Positions 16,999-28,187 are shown, numbered from the stretch's first letter. The stretch is DNA of 64,000 nt from Aliarcobacter faecis (GCF_013201705.1 NZ_CP053837.1:1612001-1676000); one strand, 5' to 3'. Notes: generated by a model from the sequence alone, not told the origin. Translations and numbers: made by a program.

Positions 16999-18006
16999 AT
17001 GGATAAAAAACGACAAATGGTATTTAATTTAAATAACTTTTTATTAGCTTTTAGTGATAGTTTAAATACTAAAAAAGCTACTTATATAGCTATTAATTTA
17101 GGATTAAAACTTGGATTTAGTGCTGAAAAATTGTCTGATTTATGCTCTTACTCTTTGGCATATCCTCTAGGTAAAAAGTCTTTAAATAATTTTAATTTTT
17201 TAGATAAAAATCATTTAGAAGATAGCTTATTTTTAGCTATTTGCGAATTTTCACAAGATTTAGCTAAAAAGTTTGATTTTTCAAAAAATAGCTTAGAGCA
17301 AAAGATAGAAATTAAAAAGTTTGTAGAAAAACAGAATATTGATGAAACTATAAAAAATAGTTTTTTTGAAATTTCAAGTAAATTATCTTTTTGGCTTGAT
17401 TTAGAAAATGAGAATGAAATAGTACTTTTCATCTATTCAAACTTAAGTGATTTTACAAAGGTTTTAGATTTTGAAGAGATTTTAAAAATGACAAAAGAGA
17501 TTAACTTATTTATAAATCAGAAATCAGAAATCATTGAAAAAGCAGAAGTTATAACAGATTTTTTTGAATTTGAGCATAAAGACAAACAACTATTTTTGAT
17601 AGCTTCAACTTTGCAAAATATTGGAAAACTAAATATTTCTAAAGAGATTTTAGAAAAAAAACAAGCTCTTACAATTGAAGAAAAAGAGATTATAAAATCT
17701 TATCCATACCATACAAAAAGAGTTTTAAACTCTATTATGGGCTTTACTGATATTTCTAATCTTGCTTTTAAAGTTCAAGAAAGATTAGATAGTAGTGGAA
17801 GCTTTGGTTTAGAAGCAAAAGATTTAAGTTTTAAAGATAGACTTTTAATTTGTCTAGTTATTTATAATGCTTTAAGAGAAAAAAGAGCTTATAGAGGAGA
17901 TTTTTCTCATAAAGAAGCAATAGATATTATGAAAAATGATGCTAAAAATGGGAAAATTGATGAAAGCATAGTTGATATTTTTGATAAGATTTTTGAAGAA
18001 ATTTAA
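16999..18006 (+). CDS. degenerate HD-GYP domain protein
   Basis: 335-aa soluble protein. Residues 195-330 align by eye with HD-GYP phosphodiesterases (LQNIGKLNISKEILEK and the following LTIEEKEIIKSYPYHT). However, the metal-binding HD is QN (206-207) and the HHE...DGSGYP stretch reads QERLDSSGS (260-268). Catalysis of c-di-GMP hydrolysis is therefore unlikely; a binding or adaptor role is more plausible. The N-terminal half has no recognised domain. Single gene with its own terminator. Confidence 0.75.
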   Translation: MDKKRQMVFNLNNFLLAFSDSLNTKKATYIAINLGLKLGFSAEKLSDLCSYSLAYPLGKKSLNNFNFLDKNHLEDSLFLAICEFSQDLAKKFDFSKNSLEQKIEIKKFVEKQNIDETIKNSFFEISSKLSFWLDLENENEIVLFIYSNLSDFTKVLDFEEILKMTKEINLFINQKSEIIEKAEVITDFFEFEHKDKQLFLIASTLQNIGKLNISKEILEKKQALTIEEKEIIKSYPYHTKRVLNSIMGFTDISNLAFKVQERLDSSGSFGLEAKDLSFKDRLLICLVIYNALREKRAYRGDFSHKEAIDIMKNDAKNGKIDESIVDIFDKIFEEI

Positions 18007-18012
18007 AAAAAT

Positions 18013-18041
18013 AAAAGTTTGGAAAAAATCCAAACTTTTTT
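18013..18041. terminator. bidirectional terminator
   Basis: An 11-bp stem AAAAGTTTGGA with TCCAAACTTTT, loop AAAAA, T-run downstream on plus and T-rich side on minus. It serves the HD-GYP-like gene (+) and the rhodanese gene (-), which converge here. Confidence 0.85.
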
Positions 18042-18044
18042 ATA

Positions 18045-18710
18045 TTATGGTTTAATAGTTGTCAAACCAACACTTAACCAAGATTGCATTCCGCCTCTAT
18101 ACCACTTCATTTTCTCTTGTGGATAACCAATAGCTATTAACTCTTTCATAGCTTCTGGAGATTGTCCACACCAAATACCATTACAAAACATTAAAAGAGT
18201 TTTTGCATTTGAGAAATCATACTTTCCATCTTTTTCAACTACTCCAAAAGTTTCTAAAACCTCTTTAAATTCATCTGGATATTGAGATTTTTTTGTATAA
18301 ATATATGGAACATTTATTGCACTAGCAATTGTTTCATGGTTATACCAATTTTCAGTTCTTGAGTCTATTAATAAAAGATTTTTATCTGTTTTTGCCTTTT
18401 CAATAAACTCTAAAACCTCTACTTCTCCATAAGTATCAATATTTGGAGCAGCTTTCATAGGTGAAATCTTTCCAAAATATGTTACAAAACTTCTTTTACA
18501 ATTTTCATTTACATTTAATGCTGCTTGATGATTTCCGCCAAAAATATCTTTTGGATCAAAAGCTACATTTTCACACTCTTTTGGTTTTACTTCTCTTTTT
18601 ATAGTAGTTTTTTTACCATCATCAAGAGTTACCTCAACTCCACTTATTTGTAAATCAGCTGCAAAAATCGAACTTGCAACAACAGCACTTCCTAAAAATA
18701 TCTTAAACAT
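18045..18710 (-). CDS. exported rhodanese-domain protein
   Basis: 221 aa with signal peptide (cut near FAADLQ). A rhodanese fold lies at about 115-215: LLLIDSRTENWY, a substrate loop, and the active-site Cys in MFCNGIWCGQSP, where the first Cys is at the rhodanese position. Probably a periplasmic sulfur carrier or sulfurtransferase. The N-terminal 100 residues are unassigned. Single gene, divergent from valS. Confidence 0.83.
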   Translation of the reverse strand: MFKIFLGSAVVASSIFAADLQISGVEVTLDDGKKTTIKREVKPKECENVAFDPKDIFGGNHQAALNVNENCKRSFVTYFGKISPMKAAPNIDTYGEVEVLEFIEKAKTDKNLLLIDSRTENWYNHETIASAINVPYIYTKKSQYPDEFKEVLETFGVVEKDGKYDFSNAKTLLMFCNGIWCGQSPEAMKELIAIGYPQEKMKWYRGGMQSWLSVGLTTIKP

Positions 18711-18840
18711 TTGCTCTCCTTAATTTTAAAATATGATAAAAATCAATTTTAACAAAAAGCACTAAAAAGAGCAAGTTATTCGATACTAAGTAATTTTTAG
18801 ATAAAATCTAGCCTATTTTAGTAACATATTAGGATTTTTA

Positions 18841-21456
<2,616 letters not shown>

Positions 21457-21470
21457 GAATTTAAAACTAT

Positions 21471-21499
21471 AAAAAGACTTATTAAAAATAAGCCTTTTT
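21471..21499. terminator. bidirectional terminator after valS
   Basis: AAAAAG-A-CTTATT pairs with AATAAG-C-CTTTTT around a 3-nt loop with one mismatch. T-run on the plus strand, and A-run giving a T-run on the minus strand, suit both valS (+) and the MarR gene (-). Confidence 0.75.
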
Positions 21500-21501
21500 A
21501 T

Positions 21502-21933
21502 TTAACCATTTAATTTATACATAATTTTGTTACAAATTCTAATAATTTCCTCTTGTTCTTCGCTACTTAGTTCAATTTTACACTCCATATTTTTAAAAAT
21601 ATGAGCTGTTTTATCTTTTAAATCTTTACCTAATTGAGTCAATTTTATCAATTTTCCTCTCTCATCTTTTTGTGATTGAATCCTTGTTATATATGATTTT
21701 TCTTCTAATCTTTTTAAAATAGGTGTCAATGTAGCTGAATCAAAAAAAGTCTCTTTACTTATATCTTTTATTAAAATATTATCGTTATTCCAAAGTGTCA
21801 TCATAACTAAATATTGTGGGTATGTTAAATGAAACTCTTCTAAATCAGGTCTATAATCCCTTATCATAGCATTTGATGTAGAATTTAATAAAAAACAAAT
21901 CATTTTTGAAAAATTGAACTCTTGACTATTCAT
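21502..21933 (-). CDS. MarR-family transcriptional regulator
   Basis: 143-aa winged-helix protein: EFHLTYPQYLVMMTLW, the recognition helix region SATLTPILKRLEEKSYITR and the wing QKDERGKLIKLT. A Cys near the N-terminus (residue 13, MICFLLN) would suit a redox or electrophile sensor like OhrR, but this is speculation. It diverges from a cupin gene, and two matching palindromes lie between them, so it most likely represses that gene and itself. Confidence 0.9.
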   Translation of the reverse strand: MNSQEFNFSKMICFLLNSTSNAMIRDYRPDLEEFHLTYPQYLVMMTLWNNDNILIKDISKETFFDSATLTPILKRLEEKSYITRIQSQKDERGKLIKLTQLGKDLKDKTAHIFKNMECKIELSSEEQEEIIRICNKIMYKLNG

Positions 21934-21968
21934 TTTTTTCCTTTTTATTAATTATAGCAAAATATATC

Positions 21969-22027
21969 TTGTGTACAAACTTATTGACAAAAATATTTTT
22001 TTCTGTTAATATTACTTTGTATACAAA
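21969..22027 (+). promoter_or_regulatory. cupin promoter with two MarR-type operators
   Basis: A perfect palindrome TTTGTATACAAA (22016-22027) lies at the expected start point, and a near copy TTGTGTACAAA (21969-21979) just upstream of the -35. Between them are TTGACA (21984-21989) and a weak -10 TAATAT (22007-22012) with 17-nt spacing. Two similar sites bracketing a promoter in front of a divergent MarR gene indicate repression by that regulator. Confidence 0.75.
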
Positions 22028-22062
22028 ATATTTGCTAGCAAGATAAAATCTAAAGGAATAAA

Positions 22063-22389
22063 ATGAATCAAGTTTTAAATTATGATGGTATAACATCAGT
22101 ATTGTTAAATAATTTACCTTCAAAAGAGGTTGCAAAAGGAATAAATCAATATATCCTTTGGGAAAATAAAGATGGAAAATCTACAGCTATTTATGAATTC
22201 AAGCCAAATAGTAAGCTCCCTTTTATAGATTCTCACGATATTTTTGATGAACATATTTATGTAATCTCTGGAATTTTTAATGATGGTATTAATGACTATG
22301 AAAAAGGAGCTTATATAATAAATCCTAAAGGTACAGCTCATTTACCACAATCACAAGAAGGTTGTATGATTTTAGTAACAAACCAATAA
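22063..22389 (+). CDS. small cupin-domain protein
   Basis: 108-aa single-domain cupin. Motif 1 is partly visible (SHDIFDEHIYVISG: histidine and glutamate), and motif 2 is NPKGTAHLPQSQEG with one His. Such ChrR-like cupins act as metal-dependent sensors, isomerases or small dioxygenases; the substrate is unknown. AAAGGA precedes the start. Control by the divergent MarR protein is likely, so the protein probably answers a chemical stress. Confidence 0.8.
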   Translation: MNQVLNYDGITSVLLNNLPSKEVAKGINQYILWENKDGKSTAIYEFKPNSKLPFIDSHDIFDEHIYVISGIFNDGINDYEKGAYIINPKGTAHLPQSQEGCMILVTNQ

Positions 22390-22390
22390 A

Positions 22391-22418
22391 TATAGCCTTA
22401 AAAAAGGCTATATTTTTA
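22391..22418 (+). terminator. terminator of cupin gene
   Basis: TATAGCCTT-AAAA-AAGGCTATA followed by TTTTTATT directly after the cupin stop codon. Confidence 0.85.
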
Positions 22419-22485
22419 TTTAAAAGGGATTGTAAACTCTACATTTACATCAAAATAAGCTCTATTTAAATCCCAAAAAATTGTT
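22417..22485 (-). pseudogene. possible 3' remnant of a lost gene
   Basis: A short minus-strand frame reading FWDLNRAYFDVNVEFTIPFK before a stop has the alternating pattern of an outer-membrane beta-strand end. It overlaps the end of the 126-aa gene and has no start. It may be the leftover C-terminus of a deleted gene, or chance. Confidence 0.25.
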
Positions 22486-22846
22486 TAATCCAAATAATTT
22501 CATCAGAACTTAACTCTATTTTTCTTAACTCTTTTTTATCTTTATCTAAAATAATAAGAACGCTATTCTCAAGTTTCAAATACTCTTTTCCCCACTCTTT
22601 TTCAAGCTTATCAGTAATATGAAAAATTTCAGCATTAGATGGTTTCTCTTTTTCCCTACCATCTTTATAAACTATTGCTAAACCACCTGTTCTTTTTTCT
22701 AAATTATAAGGAAAATACTCTTGTAAAATTGTATAAACTCTATGATTTTTATTCTCTGGTAAAGCATCCTTAAAACCAATAAATCCAACAATAAAAAATA
22801 TAACAACAAACCCAATTAAAAGTAGATTTTTACTATTTTTACTCAA
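22466..22846 (-). CDS. 126-aa membrane-anchored protein, unknown
   Basis: One N-terminal helix (about residues 8-25) and a soluble, charged domain (GGLAIVYKDGREKEKPS, LILDKDKKELRKIEL). No family recognised. It starts one nt after the siroheme enzyme's stop, so it is co-transcribed with it and may belong to the tetrapyrrole branch, but that is inference from position. Confidence 0.65.
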   Translation of the reverse strand: MSKNSKNLLLIGFVVIFFIVGFIGFKDALPENKNHRVYTILQEYFPYNLEKRTGGLAIVYKDGREKEKPSNAEIFHITDKLEKEWGKEYLKLENSVLIILDKDKKELRKIELSSDEIIWIKQFFGI

Positions 22847-22847
22847 A

Positions 22848-23417
22848 CTATTTCTCCCACGATTTAATATAATCTTTCACTTTTTTATCTAAAAATTGCA
22901 TTCTTTCTCTTCCCTTTGGCATAGTATTTCTTAGCTCTTTTAACTCTTTTAAAAAATCTTCAATACCATTTGGAATTAAATTTTTTAAATACTCTTTAAA
23001 ATTTTTTGCAAATGCAGGAGAACTTCCACTTGTAGAAATTGCAATAGTTAAATCACCTTTTTTTATATAAGATGGAAATATAAAATCACAATATTTTTGT
23101 AAATCTACACAATTACAAAGAGTATTATTATAATCTCTTGTTTCAAAATATATCTGTTCTTGTAAAGAGAAATCATCAATTGCAGCAATAACAATATCAA
23201 AGCCTTTTGCATCACCATTTTCATAAGCTTTTACAAAAAATTCTAAAGAGTTTTCTTCTATTAAGTTCTTAATCTGTGTATTAAATTCTTTTGAAATCAA
23301 AGTAATATTTGAAGAAAAATTTAAAAGATGTTCTAACTTTTCTAAAGCTATATTTCCTCCTCCAACTATTAAAATACTTTTATCATCAAATTTTAGAAAA
23401 GCTGGAAAATATGCCAT
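22848..23417 (-). CDS. precorrin-2 dehydrogenase / sirohydrochlorin ferrochelatase (Met8-like)
   Basis: 189-aa protein equal to the N-terminal CysG module: FPAFLKFDDKSILIVGGGNIALEKLEHLL with the NAD-binding glycines, VIAAIDD, and ISTSGSSPAFAKNFKEYL. It converts precorrin-2 to sirohydrochlorin and perhaps inserts iron, giving siroheme for nitrite/sulfite reductases or as precursor of heme d1. Divergent from the siroheme-decarboxylase-like gene, with 121 nt between them. Confidence 0.9.
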   Translation of the reverse strand: MAYFPAFLKFDDKSILIVGGGNIALEKLEHLLNFSSNITLISKEFNTQIKNLIEENSLEFFVKAYENGDAKGFDIVIAAIDDFSLQEQIYFETRDYNNTLCNCVDLQKYCDFIFPSYIKKGDLTIAISTSGSSPAFAKNFKEYLKNLIPNGIEDFLKELKELRNTMPKGRERMQFLDKKVKDYIKSWEK

Positions 23418-23538
23418 AAATATCCTTTTTTATTTAAATTCATTCTAACAAATATTAGATTAGGCTATCTTAATACAAGTCAATATTTAAAGAAGTATAT
23501 TAAGTTACAATTTTTTTAATTTCAATTAGGAGAGAAAT

Positions 23539-24561
23539 ATGACTCAAATTCCACATCTTGAGCTAAAAAATGAAGTATTACTTAGAATTCAAAAGAATTT
23601 TCCACTTGCAAAAAAACCTTTTCTTGCTATTGCAAATGAACTTCATACAACAGAAGAAGAAGTTTTGAATATTTTAAATAAAGCAAAAGAGGAGAATATA
23701 ATAAGACAAACATCTGCAATATTTGATACCAAAAAACTAGGATATAGCTCCTCTTTAGTAGCATTTGAAATAGCTAGTGAAGATATTGATAATACAGTTG
23801 ATATATTAAATACACATCCTGGAATCTCTCATAATTATGAGAGAAATCATACATTTAATATCTGGTTTACAATAGCAGTTGCTCCAAATTCAGCTTTAGG
23901 TTTGGAAAAAACTATCGAAATTTTAGCTAAAAAAACAAAAGCAAAAGGTTTTATAATCCTTCCTACTTTAAAACTATTTAAAATCTCTGTAAAACTTGAT
24001 ACTACAAATAAAGAGGAAAAACAAGAGGAATTAGCTAAAAGAAGTTTTACAGAACTTGAATTAACACCTTATCACTATAAATTTATCAAACTTCTTCAAA
24101 TGGATATAAAATTTGTTAGTGAACCTTTTAAATTTATAGTTGATGAACTAAAAATTAACTATGATGAACTTTTTAATGTTATAAAAGATTTTATAAATTC
24201 TGGTGTCATGAGAAGATTTGCTTCAATATTAAATCATAGAAAAGCTGGATTTAGTGCAAATGCAATGGTTGTTTGGGAAATAGATGAGTCAAATTCTCAA
24301 GAGTTTGGAGAAAAAGCAGCCTCATTTAGTGCTGTTAGCCATTGCTATTTAAGACCAAAATATCCAAATTGGAACTATAATCTTTTTACAATGATTCACG
24401 GAAAAACAACGCAAGATACAAAAGATACTATAGATGACATTGCAAAAGTTATAGAGTATAAAGATAGAATGGAGCTTTATTCAAGTAGAGAGTTTAAAAA
24501 AGTAAGAATTATTTACTTTAGTGATGAGTTTGAAACTTGGGAAAAAACAAATAATAATTAA
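23539..24561 (+). CDS. siroheme decarboxylase-like protein, two fused AsnC-type halves
   Basis: 340 aa made of two repeated Lrp/AsnC-like halves (about 5-165 and 175-330), each with a winged helix and an RAM-like fold (IRQTSAIFDTKKLGYSSSLV and MRRFASILNHRKAGFSANAM align). The motif SHNYERNHTFNIWFTI, matched by SHCYLRPKYPNWNYNLFTM, is characteristic of AhbA/AhbB and NirD/L/G/H. These enzymes decarboxylate siroheme to didecarboxysiroheme on the way to heme d1 or heme. Given nirS in the window, the heme d1 route is the likely role. The fused form resembles NirDL. Confidence 0.88.
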   Translation: MTQIPHLELKNEVLLRIQKNFPLAKKPFLAIANELHTTEEEVLNILNKAKEENIIRQTSAIFDTKKLGYSSSLVAFEIASEDIDNTVDILNTHPGISHNYERNHTFNIWFTIAVAPNSALGLEKTIEILAKKTKAKGFIILPTLKLFKISVKLDTTNKEEKQEELAKRSFTELELTPYHYKFIKLLQMDIKFVSEPFKFIVDELKINYDELFNVIKDFINSGVMRRFASILNHRKAGFSANAMVVWEIDESNSQEFGEKAASFSAVSHCYLRPKYPNWNYNLFTMIHGKTTQDTKDTIDDIAKVIEYKDRMELYSSREFKKVRIIYFSDEFETWEKTNNN

Positions 24562-24570
24562 AGGATTTTT

Positions 24571-24963
24571 ATGAAATTTTTAGAACTTGAAGCTGCATAT
24601 ATTGTAATTGCCATATTTATTTTAATTATTACAACTATTGTAACAACTAGAAAATTTTCACCAAAAAATAGCTTTAAAAAGATTTTTCCCGTTGTTTTTA
24701 TAATTTTAGCTATCTTAATAACTTTTCATTACAATATGACAACTACTAGAATGGCAGAAGTTGAAGGAGCTTTTTTAAAAGGTGAAACTATAATTTGTGA
24801 AAATAGAACAAAAAAAGAGTTTTCAAAATCTATTATGATAAATGATAATAGAGGTTGGAATTTAAAAGATAATGTTTTTACAAATCCTGAATATTTCAAA
24901 GGTTTTCATAGTGCAAGATGTGTAAAAATGCTTGAAAACCTTGAGAAAAGAGATAAAAATTAA
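24571..24963 (+). CDS. 130-aa membrane protein, unknown
   Basis: Two helices (about 7-26 and 40-57) and a C-terminal domain with two cysteines (IICENRT and SARCVKM) that may bind a metal or form a disulfide. Family not recognised. It follows the siroheme-decarboxylase-like gene by 9 nt, so it is in the same operon; a link with heme handling is possible. Confidence 0.65.
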   Translation: MKFLELEAAYIVIAIFILIITTIVTTRKFSPKNSFKKIFPVVFIILAILITFHYNMTTTRMAEVEGAFLKGETIICENRTKKEFSKSIMINDNRGWNLKDNVFTNPEYFKGFHSARCVKMLENLEKRDKN

Positions 24964-24971
24964 ATAAATTT

Positions 24972-25463
24972 TTACTCTTTTTCTTTTAACCATTTCCTTT
25001 TTAAATTATGAATATAAATTATTAATATAAAAAACATAGAAGAAGTTATTCCTAATGCTATTAAAAGACTAGTTTCACTTGGTATTGTATCAAGTAAAAT
25101 TAATTTTCTTATAATTACAACAAAGGCTATTTCTAAAAATGTTAAAGAGTAATCAAAGCCATTTTTAATAAAAAGAGTTTTTACAATTGCTATTACAATT
25201 AAAGTAAACAAACCATCAGTTAAAATAGTTTTAATAGAGGTAAAGTCTAAAGCTCCTTGTTCCAAGGTAAAAGAGATAATTTTATGACCTAGACTTAATA
25301 AACAAATTGCCAAATAAACAATCATTATTATTATAAAAAAGTATTTAAGCATATTAATAAATCTTAAAAGTATTGTATCAACTCTATTTTCTAAAACTTT
25401 ATCAATATTATTTACTTTTATAAATAATCTTTCTATAAAACTCTTTTTTTCTTCCTTTTGCAT
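24972..25463 (-). CDS. PsiE-family membrane protein
   Basis: 163 aa with four hydrophobic helices and the PsiE-like core (VIAIVKTLFIKNGFDYSLTFLEIAFVVIIRKLILLD). The family is named for phosphate-starvation induction in E. coli, but its function is not known. Convergent with the preceding gene, 8 nt apart. Confidence 0.8.
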   Translation of the reverse strand: MQKEEKKSFIERLFIKVNNIDKVLENRVDTILLRFINMLKYFFIIIMIVYLAICLLSLGHKIISFTLEQGALDFTSIKTILTDGLFTLIVIAIVKTLFIKNGFDYSLTFLEIAFVVIIRKLILLDTIPSETSLLIALGITSSMFFILIIYIHNLKRKWLKEKE

Positions 25464-25535
25464 TTTTAATTTTTTCCTAACCTAGTTATTTTTGCGAATA
25501 GTATCACAAAAAAACATAAAAAAAGGTACTACATT

Positions 25536-26036
25536 TTAACAATTTAAGAATTTTCCTAATTCTCTATTTTTCATAATATTTTTATAGTTTCTAACACTTC
25601 CATGCATTGAAATATAAATACTATTTTCAATATTTGCATTTAAAAATCCCATAGCCATAGCAAAATTCAATGTAGCTTCAATCTTATTTATTGATATAGG
25701 TAACATAGCACCTACTAAAATAATTCTTTTATTTTTTATAAATTCATCTAGAAAAGATGCTGTTAAATCCATAGTATCTGTTCCATGAATAACTATTATA
25801 TTTTGATTTTTACACTCTTTTATAGTTTTTACAATTATTTTTCTATCATCTTCATTCATCTGTAAACTATCTTTAGAGATAATATTTATAACTTCAAAAT
25901 CTATATTATGGCAAAAGCTTAGAATCTCTTCCAAAGCTTTACCATCTTTTGGAACTTCTAATTCTCCATTTAATGGATTATAAATCTTATTAAAAGTTCC
26001 ACCTGTATTTATAACTGTAATCTTAGATTTTGTCAT
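25536..26036 (-). CDS. short (single-domain) asparaginase
   Basis: 166 aa, matching only the N-terminal catalytic domain of type I/II asparaginases: nucleophile motif NTGGTFNK and second motif IVIHGTDTMD are both present. The C-terminal domain of the usual 320-350 aa enzyme is missing, and the 72-nt gap downstream has no room for it. It overlaps aspA by 14 nt. With aspartase it would turn asparagine into aspartate and then fumarate. Whether the short form is active alone is open. Confidence 0.8.
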   Translation of the reverse strand: MTKSKITVINTGGTFNKIYNPLNGELEVPKDGKALEEILSFCHNIDFEVINIISKDSLQMNEDDRKIIVKTIKECKNQNIIVIHGTDTMDLTASFLDEFIKNKRIILVGAMLPISINKIEATLNFAMAMGFLNANIENSIYISMHGSVRNYKNIMKNRELGKFLNC

Positions 26037-27429
26037 AGTTTTGAACCATATTTTTTGGTTGTAATAACTCCTCTAACTCCTCTTTTGTAAAAAGTTTCTC
26101 TTCAAGTAAAATGTCATAAACTCTTTTTCCTGTTCTTAAAGCCTCTTTTGCAACAGCTGAACTTTTTTCATACCCTAAAATTGGATTTAATGAAGTTACT
26201 AATGTTGCAGAATTTAAAACATTATTCATACACACTTCAGGATTCGCAGTAATTCCTTTGATACACTTTTCAGCTAAACTTTCAAAAGCTCTTCTCATCA
26301 TATTTATAGAGATAAATAATTTATAAGCAATTATTGGTTCAAATACATTTAATTGAAGTTGCCCATGTTCACTAGCAATTGAAATTGTTGCATCAGCACC
26401 AATTACATCAAATGCAACTTGATTTACAACTTCAGGCATAACAGGATTTACTTTTCCTGGCATAATAGAACTTCCTGGTTGCATAGGAGGAAGATTTATC
26501 TCATTTAATCCAGCTCTTGGTCCAGAACTCAAAAGTCTTAAATCATTGCAAATCTTTGATATCTTTATAGCAATAGATTTTAACATTGCTGAGATTTGAA
26601 CAAATGAACCAGTATCTTGAGTAGCTTCAATCATATCTCTAGCTTTATAATAATCAGTTCCTGTAACATATTTTAAATTTTTAACTACAAGCGCTTGATA
26701 CTCTGGTTTTGTATTTATTCCAGTTCCAATTGCTGTTGCTCCGAGATTTACCTCTTTTAATAGATTTTGAGCTGTTGTAAGCCTAAAAATATCATCGTCA
26801 ATCATTGTTGCAAATGTTTTAAACTCTTGTCCTAAAGTCATAGGAACAGCATCTTGAAGTTGAGTTCTACCCATTTTTAAAATATCTTTAAATTCAAAAG
26901 CTTTCTGTTTAAAACTATCTCTTAAAATTTTAAGACTATCTTGAAGTTTAAATATAAGTTCATAAAGTGTAATTTTAATAGCAGTTGGATAAGCATCATT
27001 TGTTGATTGACTCATATTTACATGATTATTTGGATGAATTATATTATATGAGCCTTTTTTTTCACCCAAAATTTCTAAAGCAATATTTGCTATTACTTCA
27101 TTTGCATTCATATTTGTAGAAGTTCCCGCTCCTCCTTGAATTGGATCAACTATAAACTGATCATGATATTGTCCATCTATTATTAAGTCACAAGCTTTTA
27201 CTATTGCATTTTTTTGAGCTTCACTTAAATCACCTAATTCAAAATTTGTTAAGGCACAAGCTTTTTTTACTTTTGCTAAAGATATTATGAAGTTTGGGAA
27301 TATTGAAATCCCAATTGTAGTAATATTAAAATTCTCTTTTGCTCTTAGGGTTTGAATACCATAATATTTATCATTTTCTATCTCTTTTTCACCTAAGAAA
27401 TCTTTTTCCATTCTATGTAAATTATCCAT
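26023..27429 (-). CDS. aspA: aspartate ammonia-lyase
   Basis: 468-aa enzyme of the fumarase/aspartase superfamily: aspartate to fumarate plus ammonia. The signature GSSIMPGKVNP with the catalytic Ser is present, as are STNDAYPT and the N-terminal YYGIQTLRA. Normal length. Fumarate made here can be respired or enter the TCA cycle, an amino-acid-based lifestyle typical of Campylobacterota. Overlaps the short asparaginase gene. Confidence 0.96.
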   Translation of the reverse strand: MDNLHRMEKDFLGEKEIENDKYYGIQTLRAKENFNITTIGISIFPNFIISLAKVKKACALTNFELGDLSEAQKNAIVKACDLIIDGQYHDQFIVDPIQGGAGTSTNMNANEVIANIALEILGEKKGSYNIIHPNNHVNMSQSTNDAYPTAIKITLYELIFKLQDSLKILRDSFKQKAFEFKDILKMGRTQLQDAVPMTLGQEFKTFATMIDDDIFRLTTAQNLLKEVNLGATAIGTGINTKPEYQALVVKNLKYVTGTDYYKARDMIEATQDTGSFVQISAMLKSIAIKISKICNDLRLLSSGPRAGLNEINLPPMQPGSSIMPGKVNPVMPEVVNQVAFDVIGADATISIASEHGQLQLNVFEPIIAYKLFISINMMRRAFESLAEKCIKGITANPEVCMNNVLNSATLVTSLNPILGYEKSSAVAKEALRTGKRVYDILLEEKLFTKEELEELLQPKNMVQNYDKI

Positions 27430-27485
27430 ATAAATCCTTTAAAATAATTTAAAGAAAGTATAGGACAATCCTACACAAAAAAAGC

Positions 27486-28187
27486 TTATCTATTTTTTAT
27501 TAGCTCATCAACTATTTTAATTAAATAGTTACTTGAAATTTTTGCACTACTATCTAAAAATTCATCAAAATCAAAACCAGCTTCCATATTTGCACTATCA
27601 CTAATTGCTCTTAAAATAAAAAATGGAATATTTAAAGCATCACAAACAACAGCAACACTTGCACCTTCCATCTCTAAAGCATCAGCATTAAAAGTTTTTT
27701 CTATAAACTCTTTTGTATCATTAGAGTGAATAAACTGATCACCAGTTGCTATAATTCCTTCAATTACTTTTAAATTATTATTTGTTGCAACTTTTTTAGC
27801 AAGTTCTAAAAGTTTTTTTGAACTCTCAACAAAAACTTTTCCACCAGGAACATATCCATTTGGATGCCCAAAAGCTGTAATATCCAAATCATGTTGGCAA
27901 AGTTTTGTTGCTACAATCAAATCTCCGATATTCAAAGTTGGGTTAATAGCTCCTGCAACACCTGAAAAAAGAAGGGTATCACAAGAAAATTTTTGAATAA
28001 GTGTTGAAGCTGTTAAAGAGGCAAAAACTTTTCCAATTTTTGAATGAGCTATAACAATATCAAGCCCTTTATAATTTACTTCATAATACTTATTATCTGC
28101 ATATTCAATAGTTTTATACTCTTTAAAAAACTCTAAAAGAGGATCAATCTCCTCTTGCATAGCCCCCATAATTGCTAATTTAGTCAT
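27486..28187 (-). CDS. mtnN: 5'-methylthioadenosine/S-adenosylhomocysteine nucleosidase
   Basis: 233 aa. Family features are MGAMQEEIDPLL at the N-terminus, FSGVAGAINPTLNIGDLIVA, EMEGASVAVVC and ISDSANMEA near the end (catalytic Asp). It cleaves MTA and SAH to adenine plus thioribose or ribosyl-homocysteine, and in many species also aminodeoxyfutalosine in menaquinone synthesis (futalosine route of Campylobacterota). Its start overlaps the fabD end by 8 nt. Confidence 0.95.
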   Translation of the reverse strand: MTKLAIMGAMQEEIDPLLEFFKEYKTIEYADNKYYEVNYKGLDIVIAHSKIGKVFASLTASTLIQKFSCDTLLFSGVAGAINPTLNIGDLIVATKLCQHDLDITAFGHPNGYVPGGKVFVESSKKLLELAKKVATNNNLKVIEGIIATGDQFIHSNDTKEFIEKTFNADALEMEGASVAVVCDALNIPFFILRAISDSANMEAGFDFDEFLDSSAKISSNYLIKIVDELIKNR

